This document shows, piece by piece, positions 18,882 to 27,616 of a stretch of 64,000 nucleotides of DNA. The DNA is taken from positions 744,001 to 808,000 of the forward strand of contig JAACPE010000001.1 in the NCBI GenBank assembly GCA_009995595.1, in the 5' to 3' direction. Numbering within the stretch: position 1 is the first letter of the stretch; every line of letters starts with the position of its first letter. Origin of the DNA: Alphaproteobacteria bacterium (lineage in GTDB: Bacteria; Pseudomonadota; Alphaproteobacteria; Micavibrionales; Micavibrionaceae). A model generated the notes under the pieces. The model ran no database searches, was not told the DNA's origin, and saw nothing but the letters and a program-made list of their open reading frames with translations. Position numbers and translations under genes: made by a program.

Positions 18882-19537
18882 TATAGCACTCCTGCCTTTT
18901 TGGCTTGTTCTTGTAATGATGTTGGCCCTGTTATTGCCATAGATCCACGTCGGCCATTTTGAGGGCCATGGGGCGGTATAATATCTTTTTTGAGGCTCTC
19001 TAAAATCTCGATCATTTTTTCGCCAGTTAGATCCTCATAGTAAAGATCATTCATTTGGATCATCGGTGCATTTGTACATGCGCCCAGGCATTCCACTTCC
19101 ATTAAAGTGAAATAACCGTCTTTGGTTGTTTGACCAATTTTAATGCCAAGGTGATCTGTACACGCCTTTACAATGTCATTCGCATTACAAAGCCAGCAAG
19201 GCGTTGTCGTGCACAATTGAATAAGATATTTGCCGACAGGCTCAAGATTATACATCGAATAAAAAGTGGCAACCTCATAGATTTTAATTTTTGCGACACC
19301 GCAAATTTCTGCGATTTTATCCATTGCGGCGCGAGTAATCCACCCCCCGCCAATAGGCAAATCACCATAAGGGCCAGTCACCGCAATTTGGCGCTGCGCA
19401 AGATCAAGAAGCGGCATAATTGCACTATGCTCGCGCCCCTGCGGATAGCGCCCGATAATCTCTTTAACCGCTTTTGGATCTGTAAACTCGAAGCTGTCAG
19501 GCTGAAAACTAGCGTTAATGGCGTTTGATTTTTTCAT
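18881..19537 (-). CDS. nuoE: NADH-quinone oxidoreductase subunit E
   Basis: This thioredoxin-like subunit carries 2Fe-2S cluster N1a next to the flavin. It has 218 residues. The cluster ligands are Cys109 and Cys114 (CTTTPC) and Cys150 and Cys154 (CLGAC). The motif [14 protein letters not shown] is typical. It starts 19 bases after an acyltransferase gene that separates it from nuoD, and overlaps nuoF. Confidence 0.98.
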   Translation of the reverse strand: MKKSNAINASFQPDSFEFTDPKAVKEIIGRYPQGREHSAIMPLLDLAQRQIAVTGPYGDLPIGGGWITRAAMDKIAEICGVAKIKIYEVATFYSMYNLEPVGKYLIQLCTTTPCWLCNANDIVKACTDHLGIKIGQTTKDGYFTLMEVECLGACTNAPMIQMNDLYYEDLTGEKMIEILESLKKDIIPPHGPQNGRRGSMAITGPTSLQEQAKKAGVL

Positions 19538-19556
19538 CGTATTATCTCTGGTGTTA

Positions 19557-20657
19557 TTACCGATTAAATAGGTTTTTATTTTGGCGTAAAATATAAGATT
19601 TTGAAAGCCTTAGCATAGGCTTTTCTATCAATAAAAAGCTCACGCTTCCAGCACTTATCGAAAGAAACAAACATAAACCGCAAAAGAGCCACGGCGCAAC
19701 GTGGGCGGTGAGATCCAATTGCCCTATACACACGACCAAAACACCTATCGCAAAGGAATGGGATAAATAAAGAGAATAAGACGAATCACCTAAAAACCCA
19801 GCAAATTTGGGCATTTTCATATCAAAAGCGCCCCTTGGCAAAACAATCAGCGCAATTGTGAGCGCAGCAAAGGTCTTTTGTGGAAAAGACAGACCTGTTG
19901 CCGCATATATTTGCGCGGCAAAAATCAACCAGATAAGCGAGGCCGCAATCACTAAAACGCCGAGATATTTTATGATTGTGGGCAGTGCTATACCCTTTTT
20001 GACCATAAAACCAATCCAAATGCCGCTTAAAAAATTAAGAACGATCGGGGCGCTGATAAAATGAATAATCTCATTTTGTTCGGCGCTGCCGCGCATAAAG
20101 AAGACCGGCACAAGAAGCGCGATGGTCAAGGCAATCATAAAAAAGCGCTTGGGTATGAGCATAAAAAAAGCAAAGAGAGCATAGAAATACATCTCATAGT
20201 TCAGGGTCCAGCCGACTTTGTAAAACGGCATTAAAATGCCATCACCGTTATAATAGGGAATGAATAAATAGGTTTTAACAACGTCATTGATATTGAAGCC
20301 CAAATAATCAAGCTGCTGCGGCAGAATAAAATAAGCGATCACAAGCAAGGTTATAAAAAACCAATAAAGTGGAACAATTCGCGCAATGCGTTTTAACATA
20401 AAAGTTTTGGCGGCGCTTGCATTGAACTCTGCAGGGCTGGTGTAGATCATTATAAAACCGCTAATCACGAAGAAAAGATCAATGCCGTAAATAAGAGGCT
20501 CTAACTGCCCTGCAGAAAAATTTGTTAAACCATAAAGTGAAACAGTTTCTTTAAGTGCATGATAAATAACAATAAGAACGGCCGCAAAACCCCGCATCAC
20601 TTGGATAGAATCAAGTGTGCCGCGCTCAGATAATATCGCGCCGCCTGAGACGGTCAT
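19557..20657 (-). CDS. Acyltransferase 3 family membrane protein
   Basis: This integral membrane O-acyltransferase has 366 residues with about 10 helices. The N-terminal motif RGFAAVLIVIYHALKE holds the conserved His, and the second conserved region DLFFVISGFIM follows near residue 75. Such enzymes acylate LPS, capsule or other envelope glycans. The start codon overlaps the nuoD stop as TAATG and nuoE follows 19 bases later, so the gene is embedded in the complex I operon although it has no known link to respiration. Confidence 0.92.
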   Translation of the reverse strand: MTVSGGAILSERGTLDSIQVMRGFAAVLIVIYHALKETVSLYGLTNFSAGQLEPLIYGIDLFFVISGFIMIYTSPAEFNASAAKTFMLKRIARIVPLYWFFITLLVIAYFILPQQLDYLGFNINDVVKTYLFIPYYNGDGILMPFYKVGWTLNYEMYFYALFAFFMLIPKRFFMIALTIALLVPVFFMRGSAEQNEIIHFISAPIVLNFLSGIWIGFMVKKGIALPTIIKYLGVLVIAASLIWLIFAAQIYAATGLSFPQKTFAALTIALIVLPRGAFDMKMPKFAGFLGDSSYSLYLSHSFAIGVLVVCIGQLDLTAHVAPWLFCGLCLFLSISAGSVSFLLIEKPMLRLSKSYILRQNKNLFNR

Positions 20658-21874
20658 TAACGGTCAATCTCACCAAAAACGATGTCCATTGAGCCAATAT
20701 TTGACACAACATCGGCAAGCATGTGACCTTTACTGATAAAATCGAGAGCCTGAAGATGGGCAAAGCCCGGCGCGCGGATATGACAGCGATAGGGCTTATT
20801 TGTGCCATCTGCAACGAGGTAGACACCAAACTCACCCTTTGGTGCTTCGACCGCGGTGTAAGTTTCTCCTGCAGGGACATGGTACCCTTCAGTGTATAGT
20901 TTAAAATGATGGATCAGTGCCTCCATTGAATCTTTCATCTCGGCACGTGGCGGCGGTGACACTTTATAGTCATTCACCTTTACAGGGCCATCAGGCATGG
21001 ATTTTAGACATTGGCGCATGATTTTGAGCGATTCACGCATTTCAGCCACACGCACCAAATAACGCGCGTAACAATCACCCGTTTTACCAACAGGCACGTC
21101 AAAGTTCATCTCTTCGTATACATCATAGGGCTGACTTTTGCGTAAATCCCACGCAACGTCAGACCCACGGAGCATTGGCCCCGTAAAGCCCCAGTCAAGC
21201 GCTTCTTCTGTACTCGCCACACCAATATCAACAGTGCGTTGTTTAAAGATGCGGTTATCGGTCAACAAGGTTTCAAGATCATCAAGGGTTTTAGGACAGC
21301 TTTCTGTCCATTCGAGCATTTCTTCAGCCAGACCCGCCGGCATATCCATGGCAACGCCGCCCGGGCGGAAGTAATTAGCATGGAGGCGTGCGCCACAAAC
21401 GGCATCATAAAAGCGCATGCCTTTTTCACGTTCTTCAAATCCCCATAGTGCAGGCGTGATCGCCCCGACATCAAGGGCAAAGGTCGTAATGTTCAAAATA
21501 TGGTTTAAAATACGTCCCAATTCACAAAACAAAACACGGATATACTGCGCACGGCGCGGCGGGGTAATCCCCAAAAGCTTTTCAACACCAAGGGCAAAAG
21601 CGTGTTCTTGGTTCATTGGCGCTACATAATCAAGGCGGTCAAAATAAGGAATAGCCTGCGTATATGTTTTATGCTCAATAAGTTTTTCTGTCCCGCGGTG
21701 GAGTAAGCCGATATGAGGGTCGGAGCGTTCAACGATCTCCCCTTCCATTTCAAGAACAAGACGCAAGACGCCGTGCGCGGCTGGGTGCTGTGGGCCAAAG
21801 TTCATGGTCATGGGTTTAATCTGGGTTTGGGCAGAGACTTCGATCACTTCTTCTGTATGCACTGAATGAACCAT
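20657..21874 (-). CDS. nuoD: NADH-quinone oxidoreductase subunit D
   Basis: This 49-kDa-type subunit forms the quinone site with NuoB and NuoH. I chose the ATG at 21874 (405 residues), which has a GGGGGAC ribosome site and overlaps the nuoC stop as TAATG; an upstream start at 21913 would extend into nuoC. The motif [18 protein letters not shown] follows the short N-terminus, and [25 protein letters not shown] is intact. The C-terminus ends [15 protein letters not shown] as expected. Confidence 0.98.
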   Translation of the reverse strand: MVHSVHTEEVIEVSAQTQIKPMTMNFGPQHPAAHGVLRLVLEMEGEIVERSDPHIGLLHRGTEKLIEHKTYTQAIPYFDRLDYVAPMNQEHAFALGVEKLLGITPPRRAQYIRVLFCELGRILNHILNITTFALDVGAITPALWGFEEREKGMRFYDAVCGARLHANYFRPGGVAMDMPAGLAEEMLEWTESCPKTLDDLETLLTDNRIFKQRTVDIGVASTEEALDWGFTGPMLRGSDVAWDLRKSQPYDVYEEMNFDVPVGKTGDCYARYLVRVAEMRESLKIMRQCLKSMPDGPVKVNDYKVSPPPRAEMKDSMEALIHHFKLYTEGYHVPAGETYTAVEAPKGEFGVYLVADGTNKPYRCHIRAPGFAHLQALDFISKGHMLADVVSNIGSMDIVFGEIDR

Positions 21875-22533
21875 TATTTTTGTCCCCCAACCGTTTTGTC
21901 TGATTGTTTCCAACCGCGTTCGGGGATTGTACCCTTTTCATCTCCCGGCAGTTGAATGTCGGTCATCCCTTCCCATGGGGAGAGATAATCAAAACTGCGG
22001 TAGGCCTGCGTTAATTTAACAGGTTCGTAGACAACGCGCTGTTGTTCCTCGTCATATCGAAGTTCCACATATCCTGTTAACGGGAAGTCTTTACGTAAAG
22101 GGTGGCCATGAAAACCATAATCCGTTAGCAAGCGGCGTAAGTCTTCATGCCCATCAAAATAAATGCCGTAAAGATCCCATGTTTCGCGTTCATACCATCC
22201 TGCCGCGCTGAAAATTTTTGTTGCTGTTGGCACAAGCTCATTTTCGCCGACATGAAGCTTAATACGAATGCGCTGATTGAGGGTCATCGACAACATATGA
22301 TACACAATATCAAAGCGTTTTTCACGGCTAGGATAATCTGCACCGCATATGCTTATCAGTTGTGTGAATCGGCAGTCTTTATCACTTTTTAGGAATTGAA
22401 GGGTCGCGCAGATATTTTCTGGCGCAACAATGAGGCAAAGCTCCTCATCATCAATTGAATGGTTGAGAATGATATCCTCTAACTCATCTCTGATATGATC
22501 GGCTAAATCTGTAAAGGCTTCTGTTTTGGACAT
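21874..22533 (-). CDS. nuoC: NADH-quinone oxidoreductase subunit C
   Basis: This 30-kDa-type peripheral subunit has 219 residues, with the characteristic [20 protein letters not shown] and [38 protein letters not shown] motifs. C and D are separate genes. The ATG is preceded immediately by a hairpin and six T on the coding strand, with no Shine-Dalgarno sequence. That leaves the mode of translation initiation unclear. Confidence 0.98.
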   Translation of the reverse strand: MSKTEAFTDLADHIRDELEDIILNHSIDDEELCLIVAPENICATLQFLKSDKDCRFTQLISICGADYPSREKRFDIVYHMLSMTLNQRIRIKLHVGENELVPTATKIFSAAGWYERETWDLYGIYFDGHEDLRRLLTDYGFHGHPLRKDFPLTGYVELRYDEEQQRVVYEPVKLTQAYRSFDYLSPWEGMTDIQLPGDEKGTIPERGWKQSDKTVGGQK

Positions 22534-22562
22534 AAAAAATACCGCGGTTGTTATTCGCGGTA
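22534..22562 (-). terminator. Terminator-like hairpin abutting the nuoC start
   Basis: On the minus strand TACCGCG pairs perfectly with CGCGGTA across a 9-base loop, followed by TTTTTT and then directly by the nuoC ATG. A second perfect 7-bp stem (TTTCCAA/TTGGAAA, 22584-22603) lies just upstream. It may end the transcript of the Tat-signal gene or attenuate nuoCD. Confidence 0.65.
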
Positions 22563-22611
22563 CTATAAAGAGTTAATCAGGGGTTTCCAATAGTTTTTGG
22601 AAAAGAATTCC

Positions 22612-23283
22612 CTATCTTAAAGCTGGAACAATCGGGCCTGGACCATTTGTCGGCGCATTCGTCGCCAAAGTGAAACCAAGACTTGTTCTAAACTGCTCAA
22701 CGCCTTGCGTCCAGGCATCCGACATTATGGGTGCAAGTACTTCTAATTGACCTTTTACAGCATCAAAATTCTCTGGTTCAGTATTTTTAACATGCTCTAA
22801 AATCTTAAGTGCCCCTTGAAGGCCAACATCTGCTATTTGCTTGTAATCTGATCTTCCTTCTGTTCCATTACCTTGTGCGATGTCTCTGATCGCCGCAGGT
22901 AAAATGCGCGTCAGCTGGTCATTTATAGTTGCAACAAGCCCCTGATCACGGCGACCATTAAAAAGAGCATCAAAAGGGCCACGATCATTATTTGCAAAAG
23001 CATCAATAATGCGTTGTTTAGCACTAGAATTATCGGCTTCTTCCCATTCAGCTACGAAAGCGGCAGCGATGGTTTCTGGTGTATAAACATTAGGATTAAA
23101 ATCTGCAGCGACTTCATCCGCAGTGCGATTACCATGAAGATTCTTGCCTGCAGCTTTTAAAAGCTCAACACCAAAATAACTGGGGTTGCTGAAAGTTTCT
23201 GCAGTGGCCTTACCACCAAAACCTGCTAAAGCTAAACTTGCACCGCCACCGAGTAAAACGCTGCGCCTTGTTACATCAACCAT
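22612..23283 (-). CDS. Hypothetical exported protein with Tat-like signal
   Basis: This 223-residue protein begins MVDVTRRSVLLGGGASLALAG, a twin-arginine type signal with Arg6-Arg7, and has a likely cleavage after about residue 28 (KATA). The ATG at 23283 has AGGAG 7 bases upstream; a GTG at 23289 is too close to that site. The mature part is helical and charged, with no cysteines for metal centres, and I recognise no family. It is inserted between nuoB and nuoC and is followed by a terminator-like hairpin. Tat export suggests folding before secretion. Confidence 0.75.
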   Translation of the reverse strand: MVDVTRRSVLLGGGASLALAGFGGKATAETFSNPSYFGVELLKAAGKNLHGNRTADEVAADFNPNVYTPETIAAAFVAEWEEADNSSAKQRIIDAFANNDRGPFDALFNGRRDQGLVATINDQLTRILPAAIRDIAQGNGTEGRSDYKQIADVGLQGALKILEHVKNTEPENFDAVKGQLEVLAPIMSDAWTQGVEQFRTSLGFTLATNAPTNGPGPIVPALR

Positions 23284-23375
23284 AATCACACTCCTATTTT
23301 TTTAGATTATGTAACCTACCCTTAAATTCGTATTACGTCAAATAAAATATAAGGATCAATTAGATTTAATCGGCT

Positions 23376-23951
23376 TTAGCGGGCAATACGCGTGTCTTCA
23401 CGCTGAATTTTCTTTTGAAGCTGTAAAAGTCCATAGACAAGCGCCTCAGCTGTTGGGGGACACCCGGGGACATAAATATCAACCGGAACAATACGATCAC
23501 ATCCACGCACCACAGAATAAGAATAATGGTAATAACCGCCGCCATTGGCGCAAGACCCCATTGAGATAACCCAACGTGGCTCTGGCATTTGGTCATAGAC
23601 ACGGCGAAGCGCGGGAGCCATTTTATTGGTAAGTGTGCCGGCAACGATCATAACATCAGATTGACGCGGGGATGGACGGGGAATCATACCAAAACGGTCA
23701 AGATCATATCGGCTCATATACGAATGAATCATCTCAACCGCGCAACACGCTAAGCCAAATGTCATCGGCCAAAGCGAGCCCGTACGCGCCCAATCAAAAA
23801 GGGAATCAGCGGATGTTAAAATAAAACCCTTATCATTAAGCTGTTTTGACATCGCCGCAGGCACTACATCTTGCTGTTGAGGCGGCGGCATCGGCAGCTT
23901 CGTTGTAAAAGGCACATCAGGTGCAATTATATTTTTACGATCATGTGACAT
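23376..23951 (-). CDS. nuoB: NADH-quinone oxidoreductase subunit B
   Basis: This subunit holds terminal cluster N2 next to the quinone site. It has 191 residues, with the N2 ligands Cys69, Cys70 (GLACCAVEM), Cys134 ([12 protein letters not shown]) and Cys164 (YVPGCPP). The first 40 residues are a Pro/Gln-rich extension before the conserved domain. The ATG follows directly after the stop of a 55-codon ORF (TAAATG). Confidence 0.99.
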   Translation of the reverse strand: MSHDRKNIIAPDVPFTTKLPMPPPQQQDVVPAAMSKQLNDKGFILTSADSLFDWARTGSLWPMTFGLACCAVEMIHSYMSRYDLDRFGMIPRPSPRQSDVMIVAGTLTNKMAPALRRVYDQMPEPRWVISMGSCANGGGYYHYSYSVVRGCDRIVPVDIYVPGCPPTAEALVYGLLQLQKKIQREDTRIAR

Positions 23952-24119
23952 TTAATGCATATACCTTAGAGGGTTTTGTCTAACTATTTGGCCAGTTTTT
24001 CTTAATTCCAACAACTCAAATTCAAGTGCGCCTATATAAGCCTGATACTCCCATACAATCGCAAGCGCAGATGAGCTACGCAAATCTTTTTCAGCAGCAA
24101 CTGAAAACTCTACTCCCAC
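23952..24119 (-). CDS. Short ORF between nuoA and nuoB (55 codons)
   Basis: A GTG at 24119 overlaps the nuoA stop, and the frame runs 55 codons to a TAA immediately before the nuoB ATG. The peptide reads [19 protein letters not shown] at its start and has a glutamate/leucine-rich helix-like middle, ending RQNPLRYMH. No cysteine and no membrane segment are seen. The exact fit between the two nuo genes, with overlap at one end and TAAATG at the other, is typical of operonic genes. Nothing I know resembles it, so coding is inferred from layout. Confidence 0.5.
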   Translation of the reverse strand: MGVEFSVAAEKDLRSSSALAIVWEYQAYIGALEFELLELRKTGQIVRQNPLRYMH

Positions 24120-24481
24120 TCTAACGCGCCTTTATTCCATTCATAAATAAAGCCCACGGTGAGAACCCCTAAAAAAATCATCATCGACCAAAATCCAAAC
24201 ATACCAATTTCACTAAGGCTTATAGCCCATGGAAAAAGAAACGCGATTTCAAGGTCGAAAATGATAAAGAGAATTGCAACAAGGTAAAAACGCACATCAA
24301 ATTTATTACGCGCATCGTCAAAAGCATCAAATCCGCACTCATAAGCTGCGTTTTTATTCACGTCAGGGTTTTGCTTACCCGAAACAAACGACAGCACAAG
24401 CATCGCGCAGGACATAACAACAGCAACCCCAATAAAAATCAGGATCGGGAGGTAATTCAAAAGAAGTTCCGTAGGTGCCAT
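24110..24481 (-). CDS. nuoA: NADH-quinone oxidoreductase subunit A
   Basis: This is the first gene of the complex I locus, a three-helix membrane subunit of 123 residues near the quinone cavity. Family motifs are [39 protein letters not shown] and the [13 protein letters not shown] end. The Cys in YECGFD is the loop cysteine exposed in the deactive enzyme of related species. Confidence 0.98.
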   Translation of the reverse strand: MAPTELLLNYLPILIFIGVAVVMSCAMLVLSFVSGKQNPDVNKNAAYECGFDAFDDARNKFDVRFYLVAILFIIFDLEIAFLFPWAISLSEIGMFGFWSMMIFLGVLTVGFIYEWNKGALEWE

Positions 24482-24521
24482 AAAAAAGAAAATAAACCCT
24501 GGCCGCGTTTAAGTAAACAGG

Positions 24522-24551
24522 AACATACGCAAATAGTGACGATTTAGACAA
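24522..24551 (-). promoter_or_regulatory. Possible nuoA promoter
   Basis: On the minus strand TTGTCT and TATGTT are separated by 18 bp, about 40 bases before nuoA. The match is moderate. The -35 partly coincides with the T run of the preceding terminator. Confidence 0.3.
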
Positions 24552-24586
24552 AAAAATATCCGCGTCACAGTGTTGTGAATACGGAT
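24549..24586 (-). terminator. Terminator between tRNA-Asp and nuoA
   Basis: On the minus strand ATCCG and inner CACA pair with TGTG and CGGAT, followed by ATTTTTTT. It closes the tRNA-Asp transcript and separates it from nuoA. Confidence 0.65.
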
Positions 24587-24605
24587 AGATTTTAATTTAA
24601 GTTAA

Positions 24606-24682
24606 TGGCGCGAGTGACGAGACTTGAACTCGCGGCCTCCGCCGTGACAGGGCGGCGCTCTAACCAACTGAGCTACACCCGC
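24606..24682 (-). tRNA. tRNA-Asp (GTC)
   Basis: A 77-nt cloverleaf read on the minus strand: acceptor GCGGGTG pairs with CACTCGC, discriminator G, encoded CCA. The anticodon loop CTGTCAC reads GTC. The D arm TAGCTCAG and T loop TTCAAGT are normal. Confidence 0.96.
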
Positions 24683-24778
24683 GCAAAAAACTTGATCTGT
24701 ATTTAACGAAGAAAGCCTATAGCGTCAAGCATGAAATCCTAACAAAAAGAGGCTTTTATCGTCTTTTTAGCTTAAAAC

Positions 24779-25897
24779 TTATGCTGCAAGCTTGGCTGGC
24801 TCTGTAAACCCAAGGCCAAATTCATCTGCAACGCATTTATAAGTGACCTCCCCTTTGCAAACATTAAGACCAGCCATAAGGGCTGGATTTTCTGCCAGCG
24901 CCTTTTTCCAGCCTTTATCAGCCAGTTGAAGCGCATAAGGAAGTACCGCATTATTCAGCGCATGCGCGGATGTCATAGGCACTGCGCCCGGCATATTGGC
25001 CACACAGTAATGGATCACATCATCCACTGTATAAACAGGATCGTTATGCGTGGTGGCATGGGATGTTTCAAAGCATCCGCCTTGGTCGATAGCAATATCA
25101 ACAACGACAGAGCCTGGCCGCATTTTTGAGATCATTTCCTTAGTGACAAGTTTCGGTGCAGAAGCCCCTGGAATAAGAACCGCGCCAATAACAAGATCCG
25201 CGTCTAGAACATAACGCTCAATCGAATCGGCAGAGGACTGAATAACACGCGCTGTATTGCCAAAATGCTCATCGAGGACGCGAATTTGATCATGACCTTT
25301 TTCTAAAATTGTTACATCTGCACCCATCCCTACGGCCATTTGCGCCGCATGATAACCAGATACACCGCCGCCAATGACGACGACTTTTGCCGCCTCAACA
25401 CCCGGGGATCCGCCAATAAGACGGCCACGCCCTCCAAGATGTTTCAGCAAGTACGCGCCGCCCACCTGAATAGACAGGCGCCCCGCAATTTCAGACATAG
25501 GCGCAAGCAACGGAAGTCCGCGACCATTGGGGCCAGTAACAGTTTCATAAGCAATTGCAACACATTTAGATTTCATCAGCCCTCTTGTTTGCGCTTCATC
25601 TGCTGCAAGGTGGAGATAGGTGAACAAAACCTGATCTTCGCGGAGCATTTCGCATTCAATCGCTTGTGGCTCTTTAACTTTGATAATCATCTCTGCTTGG
25701 GCAAAGATTTCTTTTGCTGTTTTCAGGATTTTTGCCCCTGCTTGCTCATAATCTGCGTCTGTATAATTAATGCCTTCACCACAATTTGTTTCCACAATCA
25801 CATCATGCCCATGGGCAACAAATTCACGCACAGAAGATGGCACAAGCCCTACTCTATGTTCTTGAGGTTTAATTTCTTTCGGAACGCCTATGAGCAT
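24779..25897 (-). CDS. ald: Alanine dehydrogenase
   Basis: This enzyme reversibly deaminates L-alanine to pyruvate with NAD. I chose the ATG at 25897 (372 residues), where AGGAGA precedes the start; the open frame extends upstream without a ribosome site. Visible are MLIGVPKEIKPQEHRVGLVPSSV at the N-terminus, KVKEP with the substrate lysine, YLHLAADE with the catalytic His, the Rossmann motif VIGGGVSGYHAAQMA, and DIAIDQGGCFE with the catalytic Asp. It stands as a single gene behind tRNA-Asp. Confidence 0.97.
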   Translation of the reverse strand: MLIGVPKEIKPQEHRVGLVPSSVREFVAHGHDVIVETNCGEGINYTDADYEQAGAKILKTAKEIFAQAEMIIKVKEPQAIECEMLREDQVLFTYLHLAADEAQTRGLMKSKCVAIAYETVTGPNGRGLPLLAPMSEIAGRLSIQVGGAYLLKHLGGRGRLIGGSPGVEAAKVVVIGGGVSGYHAAQMAVGMGADVTILEKGHDQIRVLDEHFGNTARVIQSSADSIERYVLDADLVIGAVLIPGASAPKLVTKEMISKMRPGSVVVDIAIDQGGCFETSHATTHNDPVYTVDDVIHYCVANMPGAVPMTSAHALNNAVLPYALQLADKGWKKALAENPALMAGLNVCKGEVTYKCVADEFGLGFTEPAKLAA

Positions 25898-26076
25898 ATT
25901 CTTCTCCTGATATGTTGTTAAGGCATAGATATTATCAGGCAAAGCAAAACGGGCAAGCCTAAAAAATGCCTTAATTTTCACAATTAAATCATAGACTTAC
26001 CTTAGTATAGGCTTGATATCACATTAATTCAGCCACGCTTTAGTGGGATGGTAGCTTCACAGAAAGGATAAAAACA

Positions 26077-26175
26077 ATGACACAAACACATTTAGAGATA
26101 AATCTGCAAGGTACAGAGTTCACGGCCTATGACAGCTACCTTATTGCCCTTGTCCAGCAAACTCAGTCACAATAA
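26077..26175 (+). CDS. Possible 32-residue peptide gene
   Basis: A short ORF (MTQTHLEINLQGTEF, ending VQQTQSQ) has an AAAGGA ribosome site 7 bases upstream and is followed 13 bases later by a hairpin terminator. This is the full layout of a small transcription unit on the plus strand, divergent from ald. No family recognised. Confidence 0.4.
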   Translation: MTQTHLEINLQGTEFTAYDSYLIALVQQTQSQ

Positions 26176-26188
26176 AATCGCTTCAAAC

Positions 26189-26221
26189 AAGCCAGCCTTC
26201 AAAAAGCGCTGGCTTTGTTAT
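26189..26221 (+). terminator. Terminator of the 32-residue peptide unit
   Basis: AAGCCAGC and GCTGGCTT form a perfect 8-bp stem with a loop of about 11 bases, followed by a TTGTTATT tract. It sits between convergent genes. Confidence 0.65.
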
Positions 26222-26229
26222 TCTCAGTC

Positions 26230-26568
26230 TTATTTATTTTCGCGTAAATACCATAAAATGGCGATAAAGATCCCTTTAGTGGGTGGTAAGAGTATAAGGG
26301 AGAGAAGCGTAATATAAACGCAAATGATCGCAATATTGAAAGGCATTGAAAACCAGTTATAAACGCCTAAAGCGATTAATAGAGGGATTGTAAAAAGCCC
26401 GACAAAAAACATCGTAAACCAGGCGGGCCCATCATCGGCGTTTAAACCCTCAAAACTTTCGCCGCAATTTGGGCATTGATCGTGTTTTGTCAAATATCCC
26501 TTTAAAACACGTCCCTGCCCACACTTAGGACAGCGCATTTTCAGGCCATTCAGAATAAAAGGAGACAA
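26230..26568 (-). CDS. DUF983 family zinc-ribbon membrane protein
   Basis: This 112-residue protein has a paired zinc ribbon, RCPKCGQG (near residue 12) and QCPNCGESF (near 31), then the family motif ADDGPAWFTMF and two membrane helices. This matches DUF983 proteins of alphaproteobacteria. The function is unknown; some members lie near cytochrome oxidase genes. It follows the 68-residue gene at 26570 with a 1-base gap. Confidence 0.88.
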   Translation of the reverse strand: MSPFILNGLKMRCPKCGQGRVLKGYLTKHDQCPNCGESFEGLNADDGPAWFTMFFVGLFTIPLLIALGVYNWFSMPFNIAIICVYITLLSLILLPPTKGIFIAILWYLRENK

Positions 26569-26569
26569 A

Positions 26570-26776
26570 TTATGGCCCGCCGATTTGATTAGCCAAGTTT
26601 TGCAGAACAGGACCCAAAGGCTTTATTATTTCCTTTGGGATGCCCGCTACACCCCTTATAGTCGCGGCAATCCATGCCGCTTGTTCTGGTGTTGGCTCTT
26701 GATGGCTATGATTTGATCCATGACCAGATTCGCGGCCAGTCATTGTTAAGTCGAGAGGATGAGGTCTTTTAATCAT
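26570..26776 (-). CDS. Small hypothetical protein upstream of DUF983
   Basis: This 68-residue protein has a His/Ser-rich N-terminal half and a helix-forming second half (AAWIAATIRGVAGIPKEI). The stop is one base from the DUF983 start, which supports a two-gene operon. No known family and no signal peptide. Possible metal binding by the histidines is only a guess. Confidence 0.5.
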   Translation of the reverse strand: MIKRPHPLDLTMTGRESGHGSNHSHQEPTPEQAAWIAATIRGVAGIPKEIIKPLGPVLQNLANQIGGP

Positions 26777-26815
26777 ATATATTTAAGTAACACATCTAAT
26801 TTATTATGAAAACAT

Positions 26816-27457
26816 TTATTTAATGTTTTTGATAATAGATCGTACACACAAATAAAGCACAATGCCGTTTAAGATATGCCACATATAATGCACGCCGATT
26901 GGTAAGGCCTCACAAATCAACATATCAATAGATCTAAATGAGAGAGAAATGACAAAAAGCAACGCGGCTAATAACAATATCCATGGCTCATGTTTTTGCG
27001 CTCGTAAATGATAAGCCCCAAAACCAATCAGAAATATGAGCGCGGGGCTATATCCAAGCGACCCGTTAAGCCATGAATACGGCATCATGCCAGATAAAAC
27101 AGAAAGTCCCAAAAATAAGATAAACAGGGCGAATATTTTCGATCTCTTCAAACCAATAACAAGGTGGCTATAGCTTATTAAAAACGAGATTTTGAATAAC
27201 AAGATGGGTAGAACATCTGCAAATTTCGACCAAACATTCGCGTAAGTATGAAAAAGAGAACTGCCGATCCCTATCGCGGCAATCAGTACGATCAGTTTGA
27301 TCACATAAGCATTTAAAGCATTTTTCTTTTTCGCCAGTATAAGCGCCGCGATCGCCGCTATAATAAAAGCAATGTTCGATAGAGCATTCAAAGGCTCGGC
27401 CATTAAACCTGGCTCTAAGCGCTCGCAATAAATGTCAATGTGTTGATGTAGACCCAA
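26816..27457 (-). CDS. Ceramidase-like (CREST superfamily) membrane protein
   Basis: This 213-residue integral membrane protein has about 7 helices. Alkaline ceramidase/CREST hallmarks are seen: YCER near residue 10, EPLNALSNIAF, GIGSSLFHT with a conserved Ser and His, SFRSIDM with Asp, and GVHYMWHILNG with two histidines. Together these suggest the zinc-dependent lipid amidase fold. The substrate may be a sphingolipid, ornithine lipid or another amide lipid; bacterial members are poorly characterised. It stands upstream of tRNA-Val. Confidence 0.8.
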   Translation of the reverse strand: MGLHQHIDIYCERLEPGLMAEPLNALSNIAFIIAAIAALILAKKKNALNAYVIKLIVLIAAIGIGSSLFHTYANVWSKFADVLPILLFKISFLISYSHLVIGLKRSKIFALFILFLGLSVLSGMMPYSWLNGSLGYSPALIFLIGFGAYHLRAQKHEPWILLLAALLFVISLSFRSIDMLICEALPIGVHYMWHILNGIVLYLCVRSIIKNIK

Positions 27458-27485
27458 AGCTGATCCAAATATTTATAAGCTAAAA

Positions 27486-27561
27486 TGGTGGGTGGTAACG
27501 GGTTCGAACCGCTGACCCTCTCGGTGTAAACGAGATGCTCTACCAGCTGAGCTAACCACCC
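27486..27561 (-). tRNA. tRNA-Val (TAC)
   Basis: A 76-nt cloverleaf on the minus strand: acceptor GGGTGGT pairs with ACCACCC, discriminator A, encoded CCA. The anticodon loop TTTACAC reads TAC. T loop TTCGAAC. Confidence 0.96.
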
Positions 27562-27616
27562 CCATAAGAGATGTCAGTGTTTTAACCATCCCCGTTTAAA
27601 AATGCAAGCGAATATA

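Noticed and set aside
23284-23289. GTG start for the Tat-signal protein
   Set aside because: It is only one or two bases from the AGGAG site; the ATG at 23283 has correct spacing.
25340-25921. 193-codon open frame opposite ald
   Set aside because: It is antisense to the well-conserved alanine dehydrogenase and rich in Cys, His and Phe as expected for a shadow frame.
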